NCBI RefSeq assembly: GCF_000468115.1
Contig: NZ_AVQI01000067.1
Location: 1 to 64,000 of the forward strand
Source of the DNA: Treponema socranskii subsp. socranskii VPI DR56BR1116 = ATCC 35536
GTDB lineage: Bacteria > Spirochaetota > Spirochaetia > Treponematales > Treponemataceae
Length of the DNA: 64,000 bases
Direction: 5' to 3'
A program made the translations under genes and the position numbers. How positions within the stretch are numbered: the stretch's first letter is position 1; the number at the start of each line of letters is the position of its first letter. Below the pieces are notes generated by a model. That model was given only the letters and a program-made list of their open reading frames with translations, had not been told where the DNA came from and did no database searches. Positions 15,972-25,234 of the stretch are shown one piece after another.

Positions 15972-18900
15972 TTAGTTTTTAATGGATTTATTCTTTTTCA
16001 TTTCTATTAAGTCTTCAACTTCTTGGGGAATTACTCCCATAAAGTATAATTCAATATATTCCCAGAACCTTTTAGTGTTTCCAATGCCAATTGTTCTAAA
16101 AATATATGTTAAAAATTCAACAGATCTAATATGGAGATTATAAACCTTATTTAAAATATCGTTTGTATAATTTTCACCATGCTTGTTAATTATTTGATCT
16201 ATTTTGTAATAACTATTGATGCGCATAAAGATTTCTGGATTAAAACCACCATGTGCTTCAAAAGAAAGTAGTTTAAAAGCATTAAATAAACCTAAGATGG
16301 AAAGTATCCGTTTTCTATTTGATTCTAGTATAATAGGATCTGAACGACCAAAAGAAGGTATATCTAAATATATTGTTGACTCATAGGTTATATCATTTTC
16401 ATAATAGGTATAAAAATCTCTTAAAGTTAAATATCCTGTTGTGTCAATTAAATAGCTTTCCTCTTCGTAAATGGAATTCTTGATTTTTATAAATCGTGAA
16501 TTGTGAGAACTTGATGTTGAGCTAAAAACAAGCAAAAGTCGAATAATAGTGTCTGATAAAGTCTGTAATTCATAATAATTCATTATGCCTAGATCTCTTT
16601 GTATTTCTTTGCATAATTCTTTTTTTGTAAAATATTTACTTTTTTGCCTATTTGTATCGCAAAACTTTATTAAAAATTCAATTATAGATCGGCATGTGTA
16701 ATTTCTTCCTGATGGTAATTTATCTGGCCTTATTGAGATTTCCATTTGGGGGATTAATTTTTGAGTTCCTACTAAATTTAGCTTTTTTGGGGTACTATAT
16801 AATTCGTATTTAAATTGTTGAAAAGATTGATTTGAGAATTTCTTTTCCCAAACTGACTTTAAATTAATAATTACTGTGTTTGAGCTAACCCATGTAAAGT
16901 CGTTATCAATCAATTTGGTTAATTGGTCAGTAGTAATTTTATGAAGTTTAAATAAGCCTTTTGTAAAAATTGCTCTTGGACGTGCAACTATAGGTGAATA
17001 ACCAAATTTTGATATAAAATCTTTTTCGATTAATAACAAAGCTGTTTTTACTTTATTATCCAGTTCGTCTTCTTTTGCAAAATCAAAGATGGATTGAAAA
17101 TCAGATGAGGTTATTAATAGATTTCGCTTATAATTGTTTTTCGCACCAATACTTCGTATGATTTGTAGAACTTGAACTAGTTGATTCTTTCTTATAGAAG
17201 AAATGCCTTGTAATAAATTTACATATTTAAAATCGCTTGGGAAAAAATCAAAAGCTGCCAATCCTTGTTTGTCCTTATCTCGAGCACAGCGCCCTATTTC
17301 TTGAACATAATCACAAACATTCCCTGTAGGTGCAAAATGGTACACAATGTCAATGTCAGGAATATCAATTCCCATGCCAAAAGCTTTTGTAGCTAACATA
17401 ACATTTGCATCACCGTTCTTAAACCTCTCAAAATTTTCTTTTTTCTTTTCAGGTTTCATAGATCCGTCATATCTTGACAATTTTTGTATATCAACATCAT
17501 TTTCATATTCTGCCAAAAAATCTCCAAACTCGTTTATTAACTTAATCATAGGAAAATATATCAAACTCTTTTTGTTTAACTTTTGAAATTCTGATATTCG
17601 AACTGCTAATACTGTATTTTTCTTAGTTGAATATTCCCGTGTAGATATATCTAATAAACTTTTATCAACCTTTTGAATTTCTATATTGATGTTATTACGA
17701 GGAACATAACCATAATATTTAATTGGATCTCTCATTCCAACACTATCGCGAATGTCAGCAACCATATCTTCACTACCACTATATATAGCCGTAGCAGTAA
17801 AAGTGGCAATAGGAAAATTTCTATTTTTTCGTAATTTTTGAATATAAGTTCCTAAATACCAATAGTCTGGTCTGAATTCTTTTCCCCATGTTGTTACAAT
17901 ATGTGCTTCATCAATTACTAATAATCCTATTTCTCGATTACCAATTAACATTGTAATATCGGAACGACTTAAAAGCAATTCTGGAGATAAAAAGACTATA
18001 TCAATCTCTTTGTGGTTAATTTTCTCGATTATTTCATTTTTTTCATCTAACGAAATTGATGAATTAATGGTTGCGGCATTTTTTACTCCTCTTTCATGTA
18101 ATTGAAATATTTGGTCATTCATTAATGCTACTAGAGGTTGGATTACCAATGTTAAATATCCTTCTTTTGCTAATAATAAAGCCGGGATTTGAAATAAGAT
18201 TGATTTTCCGGAACCTGTGGGGGCAGTAACAAAAATATCACGATAATACTCATTTCTTTTTGCTTTGTCGACTTCATTTAATATTGATGACATTATTATG
18301 TCTTGTGAAATATCTTTAGTGGGAATAGGCTTTTCATTTTTTAATTCAGGATAAATTTTTATTGTGCGAAAATTTGGATAATGCCAAATATTTTCTAAGA
18401 TAGTTTTACATTCTGGTCTTATTTTGTTCGGTTCAGAGTAGTCATTGTCAAAGATGGAAATTTTAACATCACAATAATAGATTAAATTCTTAAGTACGGA
18501 TAAATATTTTATTTCAGTTTGTTTACTATCAAAAACAATGGAATATTCGTTCGGAGAGGTATTTAGGATTGATAACAGATTAATATAAGATGATTCATCA
18601 TTACTAAGATAAATTTTATTATTATTGCTAGATTTTTTTATAATGATATCTTCCGATATCCGAAGATTATTTGAAGGTATTTCATTTAATGGTACAAAAA
18701 AATAGGATGTGTCTTTCTTGTATACTTGTCCTATTAAGCTTTTTAAACAATCATTTATAAAATCATTAAGTAAAACAGTTTCAAAACTCTCTATTGATTT
18801 TGCGTCTTCAGAATTCTCATCATTTATTTCATACGGACTAAAATTAAAATTAGTTGGTATTATATTTAATAAATAAGGATTTTTTAAATAAATTATATCA

Positions 18901-19181
18901 ATGAACGTAGATAATCCATCTATAAAGTCTGGTATACATAACAAATCTTCGAAATAGCAATAATAGATTTTCGAAGAACATTTTGACATTATTTCTTTTG
19001 ATAAAATCCTTCTTCTTTCTTTTTTGTTTTCTTGAAGATATTCATCTGCATTAACCTCGCTTTCAAAAACATATGAAATCGCTGATGAAATAGGTTGCTT
19101 TTTGAATCCCGTTAAAACAATTAGTCCTTTGTTAATAGATGTGTTCTCTAAGAGTCCTGAGTAGTCAATATCTTTTATCAT
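15972..19181 (-). CDS. RecQ-like superfamily 2 helicase with large novel flanking regions, 1069 aa
   Basis: The central helicase core spans about residues 300-680. Motif I is APTGSGKS (about 318-325), Ia is LVIQPLVALMNDQI, and motif II is VIDEAH followed by the RecQ-typical TTWGKEFRPDY. Motif III is FTATA, V is AFGMGIDIPDIDIVYHF, and VI is QEIGRCARD. The core is RecQ-family, but the first 300 residues and the last 400 show no RecQ zinc-binding or HRDC pattern I recognise. It should translocate on DNA using ATP. The start overlaps the end of the upstream sigma-like gene by 17 bases, so the two are co-translated. DpdF-like or defence-associated RecQ relatives are possible homologues; this is not shown. 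Confidence 0.8.
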   Translation of the reverse strand: MIKDIDYSGLLENTSINKGLIVLTGFKKQPISSAISYVFESEVNADEYLQENKKERRRILSKEIMSKCSSKIYYCYFEDLLCIPDFIDGLSTFIDIIYLKNPYLLNIIPTNFNFSPYEINDENSEDAKSIESFETVLLNDFINDCLKSLIGQVYKKDTSYFFVPLNEIPSNNLRISEDIIIKKSSNNNKIYLSNDESSYINLLSILNTSPNEYSIVFDSKQTEIKYLSVLKNLIYYCDVKISIFDNDYSEPNKIRPECKTILENIWHYPNFRTIKIYPELKNEKPIPTKDISQDIIMSSILNEVDKAKRNEYYRDIFVTAPTGSGKSILFQIPALLLAKEGYLTLVIQPLVALMNDQIFQLHERGVKNAATINSSISLDEKNEIIEKINHKEIDIVFLSPELLLSRSDITMLIGNREIGLLVIDEAHIVTTWGKEFRPDYWYLGTYIQKLRKNRNFPIATFTATAIYSGSEDMVADIRDSVGMRDPIKYYGYVPRNNINIEIQKVDKSLLDISTREYSTKKNTVLAVRISEFQKLNKKSLIYFPMIKLINEFGDFLAEYENDVDIQKLSRYDGSMKPEKKKENFERFKNGDANVMLATKAFGMGIDIPDIDIVYHFAPTGNVCDYVQEIGRCARDKDKQGLAAFDFFPSDFKYVNLLQGISSIRKNQLVQVLQIIRSIGAKNNYKRNLLITSSDFQSIFDFAKEDELDNKVKTALLLIEKDFISKFGYSPIVARPRAIFTKGLFKLHKITTDQLTKLIDNDFTWVSSNTVIINLKSVWEKKFSNQSFQQFKYELYSTPKKLNLVGTQKLIPQMEISIRPDKLPSGRNYTCRSIIEFLIKFCDTNRQKSKYFTKKELCKEIQRDLGIMNYYELQTLSDTIIRLLLVFSSTSSSHNSRFIKIKNSIYEEESYLIDTTGYLTLRDFYTYYENDITYESTIYLDIPSFGRSDPIILESNRKRILSILGLFNAFKLLSFEAHGGFNPEIFMRINSYYKIDQIINKHGENYTNDILNKVYNLHIRSVEFLTYIFRTIGIGNTKRFWEYIELYFMGVIPQEVEDLIEMKKNKSIKN

Positions 19182-20103
19182 AATTTGCCTCGAATGTTGA
19201 ATAATCTTCTAACGAAAATTGTTTCGATTGCTTTAGCTTATTTAAACATTTTTCGCATATTTGTCTTACTCTTTCTCTCGTTACACCAATTTCATCTCCC
19301 ACTTCTTCTAATGATTTTGGTATGCCATCTTCTAGTCCATATCGTAGCATAAATATTTTCAAATGTCTTGTTGTTAATCTACGCTGTTTTGCTTGTGAAG
19401 AGAGAACCTTTTTTATTCTTTCAATAAATTCTTTGCGTTCCATTGTATATTCAGTTTTATAATGGTGGGTAATATTATTTGGTGTGTATATATTTGAAGA
19501 TGCAATTAGATCTTTTTTGCAAGTATCCAAGTTTCCATTTCCATTGTTTATAAATTCGTCCAAAGATGTATAGTCATTAAAACGATAATTGACTAAATTC
19601 ACAATATTTTTATCTTGTTCCGATAGAGTGGTATGGTCTGAATTATATCTGTTTATTTTTTTTAAAAAGGATTCTGGAATTTTTGTAATACCAAGATTTT
19701 CTTTTATTTCGCGTAATATTGCCTGTTTAATCCAGAAAACAGCATAAGTTGAAAAACTGTTTTTATATTTACTATCAAATTTCTTAATAGCTTTTACTAA
19801 ACCTAGATTTCCAGCACTTACGAGGTCATCTATATCTATTGCTCTTAGTTTATTTTTGTATAACCTATAATAACGATTTGCATATTTCAAGATAAGTTTT
19901 TGATTTGCTTTTATGAGTCTGGTTTTGCCTAATTCTGTTTTATTAAAGATAGGATTAAATAATAAAGTATTTATTTCCTTGAAATTTTCAGATTTTACTT
20001 TTTTTATTTCTGTTTCAGAAAGTATTTTATCTAGTGATTTGAGATGCAGCTTCTTATGAATAATAAATTTAGCTTTAGAATGCAACCCTTCGGACTCGCT
20101 CAT
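19165..20103 (-). CDS. Sigma70-family RNA polymerase sigma factor, island-encoded
   Basis: 312 residues. Region 2 is clear: DIDDLVSAGNLGLVKAIKKF, then STYAVFWIKQAILREI, which is the -10 recognition helix. Region 4 ends the protein: LEEVGDEIGVTRERVRQICE is a typical -35-binding helix-turn-helix. Region 3 between them is divergent, and about 90 N-terminal residues are unassigned. The codon use is very AT-rich, unlike housekeeping genes here. It is not the major sigma factor, since region 1.2 is not recognisable. The gene leads a two-gene operon with the RecQ-like helicase. Its ATG is preceded by TATAAT and eight bases, with no Shine-Dalgarno. Confidence 0.85.
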   Translation of the reverse strand: MSESEGLHSKAKFIIHKKLHLKSLDKILSETEIKKVKSENFKEINTLLFNPIFNKTELGKTRLIKANQKLILKYANRYYRLYKNKLRAIDIDDLVSAGNLGLVKAIKKFDSKYKNSFSTYAVFWIKQAILREIKENLGITKIPESFLKKINRYNSDHTTLSEQDKNIVNLVNYRFNDYTSLDEFINNGNGNLDTCKKDLIASSNIYTPNNITHHYKTEYTMERKEFIERIKKVLSSQAKQRRLTTRHLKIFMLRYGLEDGIPKSLEEVGDEIGVTRERVRQICEKCLNKLKQSKQFSLEDYSTFEANYDKRY

Positions 20104-20111
20104 AATTGAAT

Positions 20112-20141
20112 ATTATAGCATTAAAATGTATGTTCTGTAAG
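20112..20141 (-). promoter_or_regulatory. Promoter of the sigma factor/helicase operon
   Basis: CTTACA (20141-20136), 18 nt, TATAAT (20117-20112), then eight bases to ATG 20103. The leader would be zero to two bases, as for the leaderless host genes. Confidence 0.55.
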
Positions 20142-20408
20142 AAAAATTTAATATTTTATTTGACTTAATTATAAAAGAAACAGCACAGCCTTGAAAATTT
20201 TATGTTCATTTCCGTCAGCGCAGAACTCCTTATACAAATCATTAAAAAAGAATTGATGGCTTATCTGATTTGCCCCTGTATTTCATGAAATGATTAAAGA
20301 ACAAGGTATATTCTTTATTTGGGCTGGTCAATTTTTTTCAATGACGTATGATAGAGGGGGAAGACTTGTAATATTGCAGATTTTTCTTGAAAGAAAGTAC
20401 AAGAAGAC

Positions 20409-20434
20409 TGTCCGAAAGATGAAACTTTCAGACA
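20409..20434 (-). terminator. Possible terminator after the CBM48-like gene
   Basis: On the minus strand TGTCTGAAAG and CTTTCGGACA form a 10-base stem with one mismatch and a six-base loop, followed by GTCTTCTT. It lies 27 bases after the stop at 20461. The T tract is weak. Confidence 0.35.
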
Positions 20435-20460
20435 CTTGCTTGCTCTGTTTTCCGTATCGA

Positions 20461-21171
20461 CTACGGCACCGTGATGACCGATGCGACGCGACCGTCTTTT
20501 GTATACGCTTTATTCGGATTCGTCGAGTCGGTGAGCGCGTCCATTCCCGAATAATAATTATAATAATGCGTGCCGGACGGCAGGGGCAGTGCGATTTCGT
20601 ACAAGCCGCGCGATGTTTCTTTCATTTCGTAAATCCACGGATCCCAATTTGTAAACGAGCCTGCAAGGTATATCTTTTGATGCGTATTTGCGCGGCAGAT
20701 AAATCGTACGATGTTTTCCGATGCCGCGTTTGTTGCGGCAGGCGCGGTTTTTTGCGGCAGATCGGAAGCGAAGGTAAAGCGCGAAAGAGAGATGCCTGCT
20801 TTTTCGTCATAGTAGCTGTCGGGGTTCGCCGGGTCGGTCGTCCATAATCCGTCGATGACGAGGCGATACGAAACCGAACGGGCATTGCCGGGCCGTTTTA
20901 AAATAAAAAACAAAACCGAGCCTTTTGTATTTCCGTCCATATCGCGCATTGTGTGTATGCGGAACGGATGAATCGTTTTGTATCCTTCAAAATCGAATGC
21001 GATTCCGGTAAAGCGCGATTTTGCGTCGGCGGTAAAAACGACCGTACCGTCTTTTTCGTACGGAGCTGCGACGCCGCGGATTTCGAGAACGGTTTCATCG
21101 TTGTAATCCGCTGCGGCGACGTGGCAAAGGATTGCCTGAAGCGCGCACAGCAAAAAAAGAAAGCGTTTCAT
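20461..21171 (-). CDS. Secreted protein with a C-terminal CBM48 / AMPK-glycogen-binding-like domain
   Basis: 236 residues with a signal peptide ending near VAAAD. The C-terminal third carries the pattern of the E-set glycogen-binding module: KIYLAGSFTNWDPWIYEM, then GLYEIALPLPSGTHYYNYY, which is the usual 'V-L-GSFN-W---M----G-W---L-L--G-Y-YKF' of CBM48. The N-terminal half is a beta-rich domain I cannot name, which also contains a YRLVIDGLWTTDP stretch like a first CBM copy. It has no catalytic domain, so a binding role in the periplasm or at the surface is inferred. ATG 21171 has a GATAAT box six bases upstream. Confidence 0.75.
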   Translation of the reverse strand: MKRFLFLLCALQAILCHVAAADYNDETVLEIRGVAAPYEKDGTVVFTADAKSRFTGIAFDFEGYKTIHPFRIHTMRDMDGNTKGSVLFFILKRPGNARSVSYRLVIDGLWTTDPANPDSYYDEKAGISLSRFTFASDLPQKTAPAATNAASENIVRFICRANTHQKIYLAGSFTNWDPWIYEMKETSRGLYEIALPLPSGTHYYNYYSGMDALTDSTNPNKAYTKDGRVASVITVP

Positions 21172-21177
21172 ACTCCG

Positions 21178-21206
21178 ATTATCGGCAAAACAGTGTCGAA
21201 GATTTA
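21178..21206 (-). promoter_or_regulatory. -10 box six bases before the CBM48-like gene
   Basis: GATAAT (21183-21178), then CGGAGT and ATG 21171. The surrounding GCCGATAATCG equals that of the DUF4015 promoter. The -35 position (TAAATC, 21206-21201) is a weak match. Confidence 0.45.
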
Positions 21207-21305
21207 CCGAACCGGCAAAAGAAGCTGCATACGCCGAGCGAGACTTTTCTAATGTACGCGTGAAAATCTTCCGTTATTATAATAGAGAATACGCAGGGCA
21301 AATAC

Positions 21306-21335
21306 TTGTAAAGACGGGCGTTTTAACGATACAAT
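21306..21335 (+). promoter_or_regulatory. Promoter of the flcA-like gene
   Basis: TTGTAA (21306-21311), 18 nt, TACAAT (21330-21335). The leader is about eight bases and includes GGTGGA before ATG 21350. Confidence 0.6.
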
Positions 21336-21349
21336 AAATCGGGTGGATT

Positions 21350-24300
21350 ATGCCGGGGTTAAGCCAACTAAAGAAATTCAATTCAGATATTCTCGCACTC
21401 GGCAATGAGGTACACGAACGCGCGTCCCGCGGCGAAAGGCCGATCATAATTCCGCTTTCGAAAACAATACGGGATGTCGATGATTCCGAAGATTTTGTTC
21501 TCGGTATGCCGGAACGCTCCGAAGCGGCGGTTACGGCGGCAGCTTCGCCGGAAACGGAAGATTTTTCCGATATTACCGGGGCGGGAAAAAAGGAGGCGGC
21601 ACCGAAGCAGAAAACCGAAACGTCTTCGGCCGGTGTTCCCGATCTTTCCGATTTGCTCAATCCCGTGCTCCCTTCCGCATCGAACGGAGACGCGGAAATG
21701 CCCGACCTTTCCCAATTTGCCGATGAACCGGAACAAAAAATCGAAGAGGCCGAGCCCGAAGCGGTATCGATCGCGGATATGAATCTCGACGATCTGCTCG
21801 GCGATATGAACGGTGTGGAAGCGGAAGCAAGCGATGTACTGCCGGAAGACGGCGCATCCGATATGCCGTCTGAAGTGAGCGCTGCGCCGTCCGATACATC
21901 GGCGTTGAATCGAAGCGGCGCTCCATCCCAAACGCGCGCCGCGCCGCCGGATGCGTTTTCTCTTCCGCCGCATGGGGAGTTTTCGTCGGCAGTGCCGGAT
22001 ATTCCCGTTCCGAACGATATTCCCGCTCATACCGTGCCCGATCTTCCCTCTCTTGACGACTTTACGCTTTCTCCTGAAAATGATTTTGCCGTTCCCGCGC
22101 CTCTCGAACACGAATCTCCGTCCGCGCATAGCCTGCCCGCCGGCGATGCGGAATCTTTAAGTATACCCTCATTCGATGTACCTCCTTCGCCGAAAAAAGT
22201 CCCCGAGCAAAAGACGGACGAAATGCCTCCTGCAGCGACCGAGTCTTCTGTTTCCGATTGGGCGGATGATTTCGATACCGGCGGGCAGACGATCGATATG
22301 AATATCGAAATTCCCGGCGATATGCCGGAAGGCGAATCAGGCGTACAGTCCGCAGGTGAAATTGCGCTTCCGGAAAAAGACGTTGATCGCGCATCGGCGT
22401 TCGACGAAACGCCTGCGGATCAAAACCTTGTCCGAATGTCCGGCGAGAGCGAAGCATCCGAAAAAGGGAAATCGTCGCCCGACTCAAGTCCGGACCGAAC
22501 GCAAGGCAGTGCACCTGATGTACGTGCGTCGTTTTCCCCGTCCGACGGTAACGTGAACCGGGAGCCGCTTGACGCAGCTTCGGACAATTCCGAACTTCCC
22601 GATTTCGATTTTTCATCCATGTTCGATGAGAACGGACTTTCGCCTACAGCCGGCGTTTCCGGGCAGGAAAAAACACCGGCTGCCGTTTCCGAATCTGCGA
22701 CCGATACGGCTTCCGTTCCCGATGAAATTTCACTTGGCGGTGAAGAAGATGAAATCGATGCGGCAGTGCAAGCTCAGGGCACGCCGTCTGTTTCCGACGA
22801 AATTTCACTCGGAGGGGATGCGGCGGAAGAAAGCGAAGAGACATCTTCGGATATGCTTGCCGCCCGCTTGCCGCGGGAACCCTTCGATCCCGAAACCTTC
22901 GATTTCGATCTCGATATGGGAGACGGGGAAGAAGGGGCGGGCAATAAAGCCGAAACGCCTGGACGCGATGAAACTTCCGGTGACGTTCCGTCCGAAGCGG
23001 GAGACGAAGAAACCGTTCCGATAGAGCACTTCGATACGTCCGAAATGGAGGGGCTCGACTTTACCGTCAAAGAGCCGGAAAAATCCGAAGCGGACAAAAC
23101 CGACTTTGAACTCGGCATGAACGGCGATCTTTCCGATTTTGAAATCTCCGGTTTTTCCGATACGGCGGAAGTAAAGACGGATAAAAGCGGCCGTATCAAA
23201 CTCCCTACGCCCGATTTCCGCGGAGCGGCCGAAGGCGGAAAGCCTCCGAAAAATGTGCTTACCGACGCGCAGTACAAAAAATTCCTTGCGAACCTCGCGC
23301 TCTATCCGCTCAACGTGCGCCTCGCCGTCGAAAATCTGCTTGTCGCAAACGAATTTACCGACGATGCGCAGTTCGAAATCGTTGAAAAGATTCTCAATAA
23401 AGCGCCTGCTCGTCAAGTTGCGTCGAGCCTCGAAAAGATGCTCGACATCGCGATTCCCGTTCCGCGCGATTTTGAGCGGCGTACCGTAGCCGAATACAAT
23501 GCATACAAAGCGTCTCTGCAGTATCAGCTGCGAAACCGGATCATTCCGGGCATCGTACTCGGTGTGCTCTCTGCCGCCGCAGTATTCGGTTTGATAATTT
23601 TTACGCGCAATTTTATTTGGCGTCCTTTGAAAGCGAACGGTCTGTATAAACAGGGGTACGCACTCATTCAAGCCGACGAATATCCTCAGTCGGAAACGCT
23701 CTTTAATCAAGCCGCCGGCGTGCAGCTGCAAAAAAAGTGGTTTTTCAAATATGCGCGCGCATACCGCGAACGAAAACAATACCTCAGGGCGGAACGGATG
23801 TACCGCAATATCCTCTATTATTTTAACTACGATAAGGAAGCGGGTATCGAATACGCGCGCATGGAATGCGACGATTTGGCAAATTATGAAAAGGCCGAAG
23901 AGATCGCTCGGCGGAGCGTACTCGATTATCACGTAAACGATGCCGATGGAATCCTTTTGCTCGGCGATATCTACCTCGAATGGGCGACCGAAAAAGATTC
24001 TGCAAAATTCGAAGAAGCGCGCAAACAATACGCATCCCTCGTGCAGCTTTACGGTCCCGTCGACCGCTATCTCGCGCGCATGATGCGCTATTTTGTGCGT
24101 ACCGACAATCTCCGCGAAGTCCTGCAGCTGAAAGAGCAATTTTACCCCAAAGCGAAATCGCTCGATGCCGACGATTGGACGGAGATGAGCGGATACCTCC
24201 TCGATAAATTGTACGGGCCGCTTCCGCCCAAAGACGAATACCTTCGCACGAAGATCGAAGACGTGCGCGATATGCTCGACCGCGCGGTAAACGCCGATCC

Positions 24301-25234
24301 GACAAATCCCGTCGCCTTTTATAATCTTTCGCGCTACTTTGTACAGATGCACGATTCGGAGCGAGCGGTGCGGATGCTCGAACACACGGTTAAATTGTTC
24401 GAAAATCGCTCGCAAAATCTTCGCCGCCGCGATATCTACAAGCAAATCGATTCGTACCGTCTGCTCGGAGAGCAGTATGTTTTGGGAAAAGAGTATTTGA
24501 CGGCCGAAGAAACATACACAGAAGGCATTTCGCTCTACGAGAGGGAAAAGGCGAACAGCGGTTTTCCCGGAAATGAAAACATCGGAAAACTCTATGCCGA
24601 TTCCGGCGATATCGATTATTTTATCCGCGGCGATTACGACGGTGCATATAACGATTACCTTTCGGCGATCCGCACACACTACGATACGGCGTCCCTGCAT
24701 TACCGCGTCGGCTTTATTCAATATTCCAAAAACGATTTGGACGGAGCGGTCGGTTCGTTTATCAAAGCGGGAGCCGAAAAGCCGGACGACGATCACTTGC
24801 TGCTCGCGATGGGCAATACGCTTTCGCTTCGGGATGCGAACTATGCGGCTGAAGGTTACTACAAGCAGCTCGTAAGCAATCTCGATGCCGAGTTCGCAAA
24901 AAAAGGAGTCGCGTTTACGCAGACAAAAGCCGCCGAAGACGCGCTCACGGAACTTTACCTGAAAGCTGCGAATAATTTCGGCGTTACGCTTTTCCGTCTC
25001 GCCCGGCGCACGGGCAACAGCAGGATGAATGCCGATGCGATGGTACAGCTTTCCGTGTCGATGCGCGCGTGGGATGCGCTCACGCGCAATCAAACGACGA
25101 TGGTGCGCCTTGCGGGCAGCAATCTCGCCGAACAGAATATGCGCTATATGAGTCATCCGATGCCTGATTATGAACCCGCAATCTACACGGATATTCCGAA
25201 GATTCTCACCGGAGAAAAGGAATTGACGCAATGA
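21350..25234 (+). CDS. flcA: Large TPR protein, probable periplasmic flagellar collar protein (FlcA-like)
   Basis: 1294 residues in three parts. Residues 1-630 are acidic and low in complexity, rich in Pro/Asp/Glu with repeats such as DEISLGG, and begin with MPGLSQLKKFNSDILALGNE. A single membrane segment lies at about 732-756 (IPGIVLGVLSAAAVFGLIIF). The C-terminal 530 residues are tetratricopeptide-like repeats (for example GLYKQGYALIQADEYPQSE and YRVGFIQYSKNDLDGAVGSF). This topology, cytoplasmic acid tail, one anchor, periplasmic TPR, agrees with what I know of the spirochete collar protein FlcA. That assignment is from memory of the family, not from a search. The next gene overlaps by four bases (ATGA). 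Confidence 0.65.
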   Translation: MPGLSQLKKFNSDILALGNEVHERASRGERPIIIPLSKTIRDVDDSEDFVLGMPERSEAAVTAAASPETEDFSDITGAGKKEAAPKQKTETSSAGVPDLSDLLNPVLPSASNGDAEMPDLSQFADEPEQKIEEAEPEAVSIADMNLDDLLGDMNGVEAEASDVLPEDGASDMPSEVSAAPSDTSALNRSGAPSQTRAAPPDAFSLPPHGEFSSAVPDIPVPNDIPAHTVPDLPSLDDFTLSPENDFAVPAPLEHESPSAHSLPAGDAESLSIPSFDVPPSPKKVPEQKTDEMPPAATESSVSDWADDFDTGGQTIDMNIEIPGDMPEGESGVQSAGEIALPEKDVDRASAFDETPADQNLVRMSGESEASEKGKSSPDSSPDRTQGSAPDVRASFSPSDGNVNREPLDAASDNSELPDFDFSSMFDENGLSPTAGVSGQEKTPAAVSESATDTASVPDEISLGGEEDEIDAAVQAQGTPSVSDEISLGGDAAEESEETSSDMLAARLPREPFDPETFDFDLDMGDGEEGAGNKAETPGRDETSGDVPSEAGDEETVPIEHFDTSEMEGLDFTVKEPEKSEADKTDFELGMNGDLSDFEISGFSDTAEVKTDKSGRIKLPTPDFRGAAEGGKPPKNVLTDAQYKKFLANLALYPLNVRLAVENLLVANEFTDDAQFEIVEKILNKAPARQVASSLEKMLDIAIPVPRDFERRTVAEYNAYKASLQYQLRNRIIPGIVLGVLSAAAVFGLIIFTRNFIWRPLKANGLYKQGYALIQADEYPQSETLFNQAAGVQLQKKWFFKYARAYRERKQYLRAERMYRNILYYFNYDKEAGIEYARMECDDLANYEKAEEIARRSVLDYHVNDADGILLLGDIYLEWATEKDSAKFEEARKQYASLVQLYGPVDRYLARMMRYFVRTDNLREVLQLKEQFYPKAKSLDADDWTEMSGYLLDKLYGPLPPKDEYLRTKIEDVRDMLDRAVNADPTNPVAFYNLSRYFVQMHDSERAVRMLEHTVKLFENRSQNLRRRDIYKQIDSYRLLGEQYVLGKEYLTAEETYTEGISLYEREKANSGFPGNENIGKLYADSGDIDYFIRGDYDGAYNDYLSAIRTHYDTASLHYRVGFIQYSKNDLDGAVGSFIKAGAEKPDDDHLLLAMGNTLSLRDANYAAEGYYKQLVSNLDAEFAKKGVAFTQTKAAEDALTELYLKAANNFGVTLFRLARRTGNSRMNADAMVQLSVSMRAWDALTRNQTTMVRLAGSNLAEQNMRYMSHPMPDYEPAIYTDIPKILTGEKELTQ

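Larger units (their letters stand above)
15836..20290. mobile_element. AT-rich island with sigma factor and RecQ-like helicase genes
   Basis: Base composition drops sharply just after the AGGAGGGATTT behind ffh and recovers gradually around 20200-20460. Inside are only two genes, both on the minus strand, overlapping by 17 bases. Codon use is A/T-rich throughout, unlike either flank. Short repeats of ATATAGGGTT (near 15884 and 15947) lie at the left border. I found no integrase, transposase or clear terminal repeats, so the mode of entry is unknown and the borders are approximate. Confidence 0.7.
20104..20460. other. Right border of the AT-rich island
   Basis: This 357-base stretch holds the sigma gene promoter and a 12-bp palindrome (ATTTCATGAAAT, 20279-20290). 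It also holds a short frame from ATG 20290 whose first residues (EQGIFFIWAGQFFSM) resemble the N-terminus of an MFS permease before it runs off, and a 10-bp hairpin at 20409-20434 near the end of the next gene. No intact gene is present. Confidence 0.45.

Noticed and set aside
22805-25231. 808-codon open frame on the minus strand
   Set aside because: It mirrors the TPR gene; the GC-skewed codons of that gene leave the opposite strand open. No promoter or ribosome binding site.
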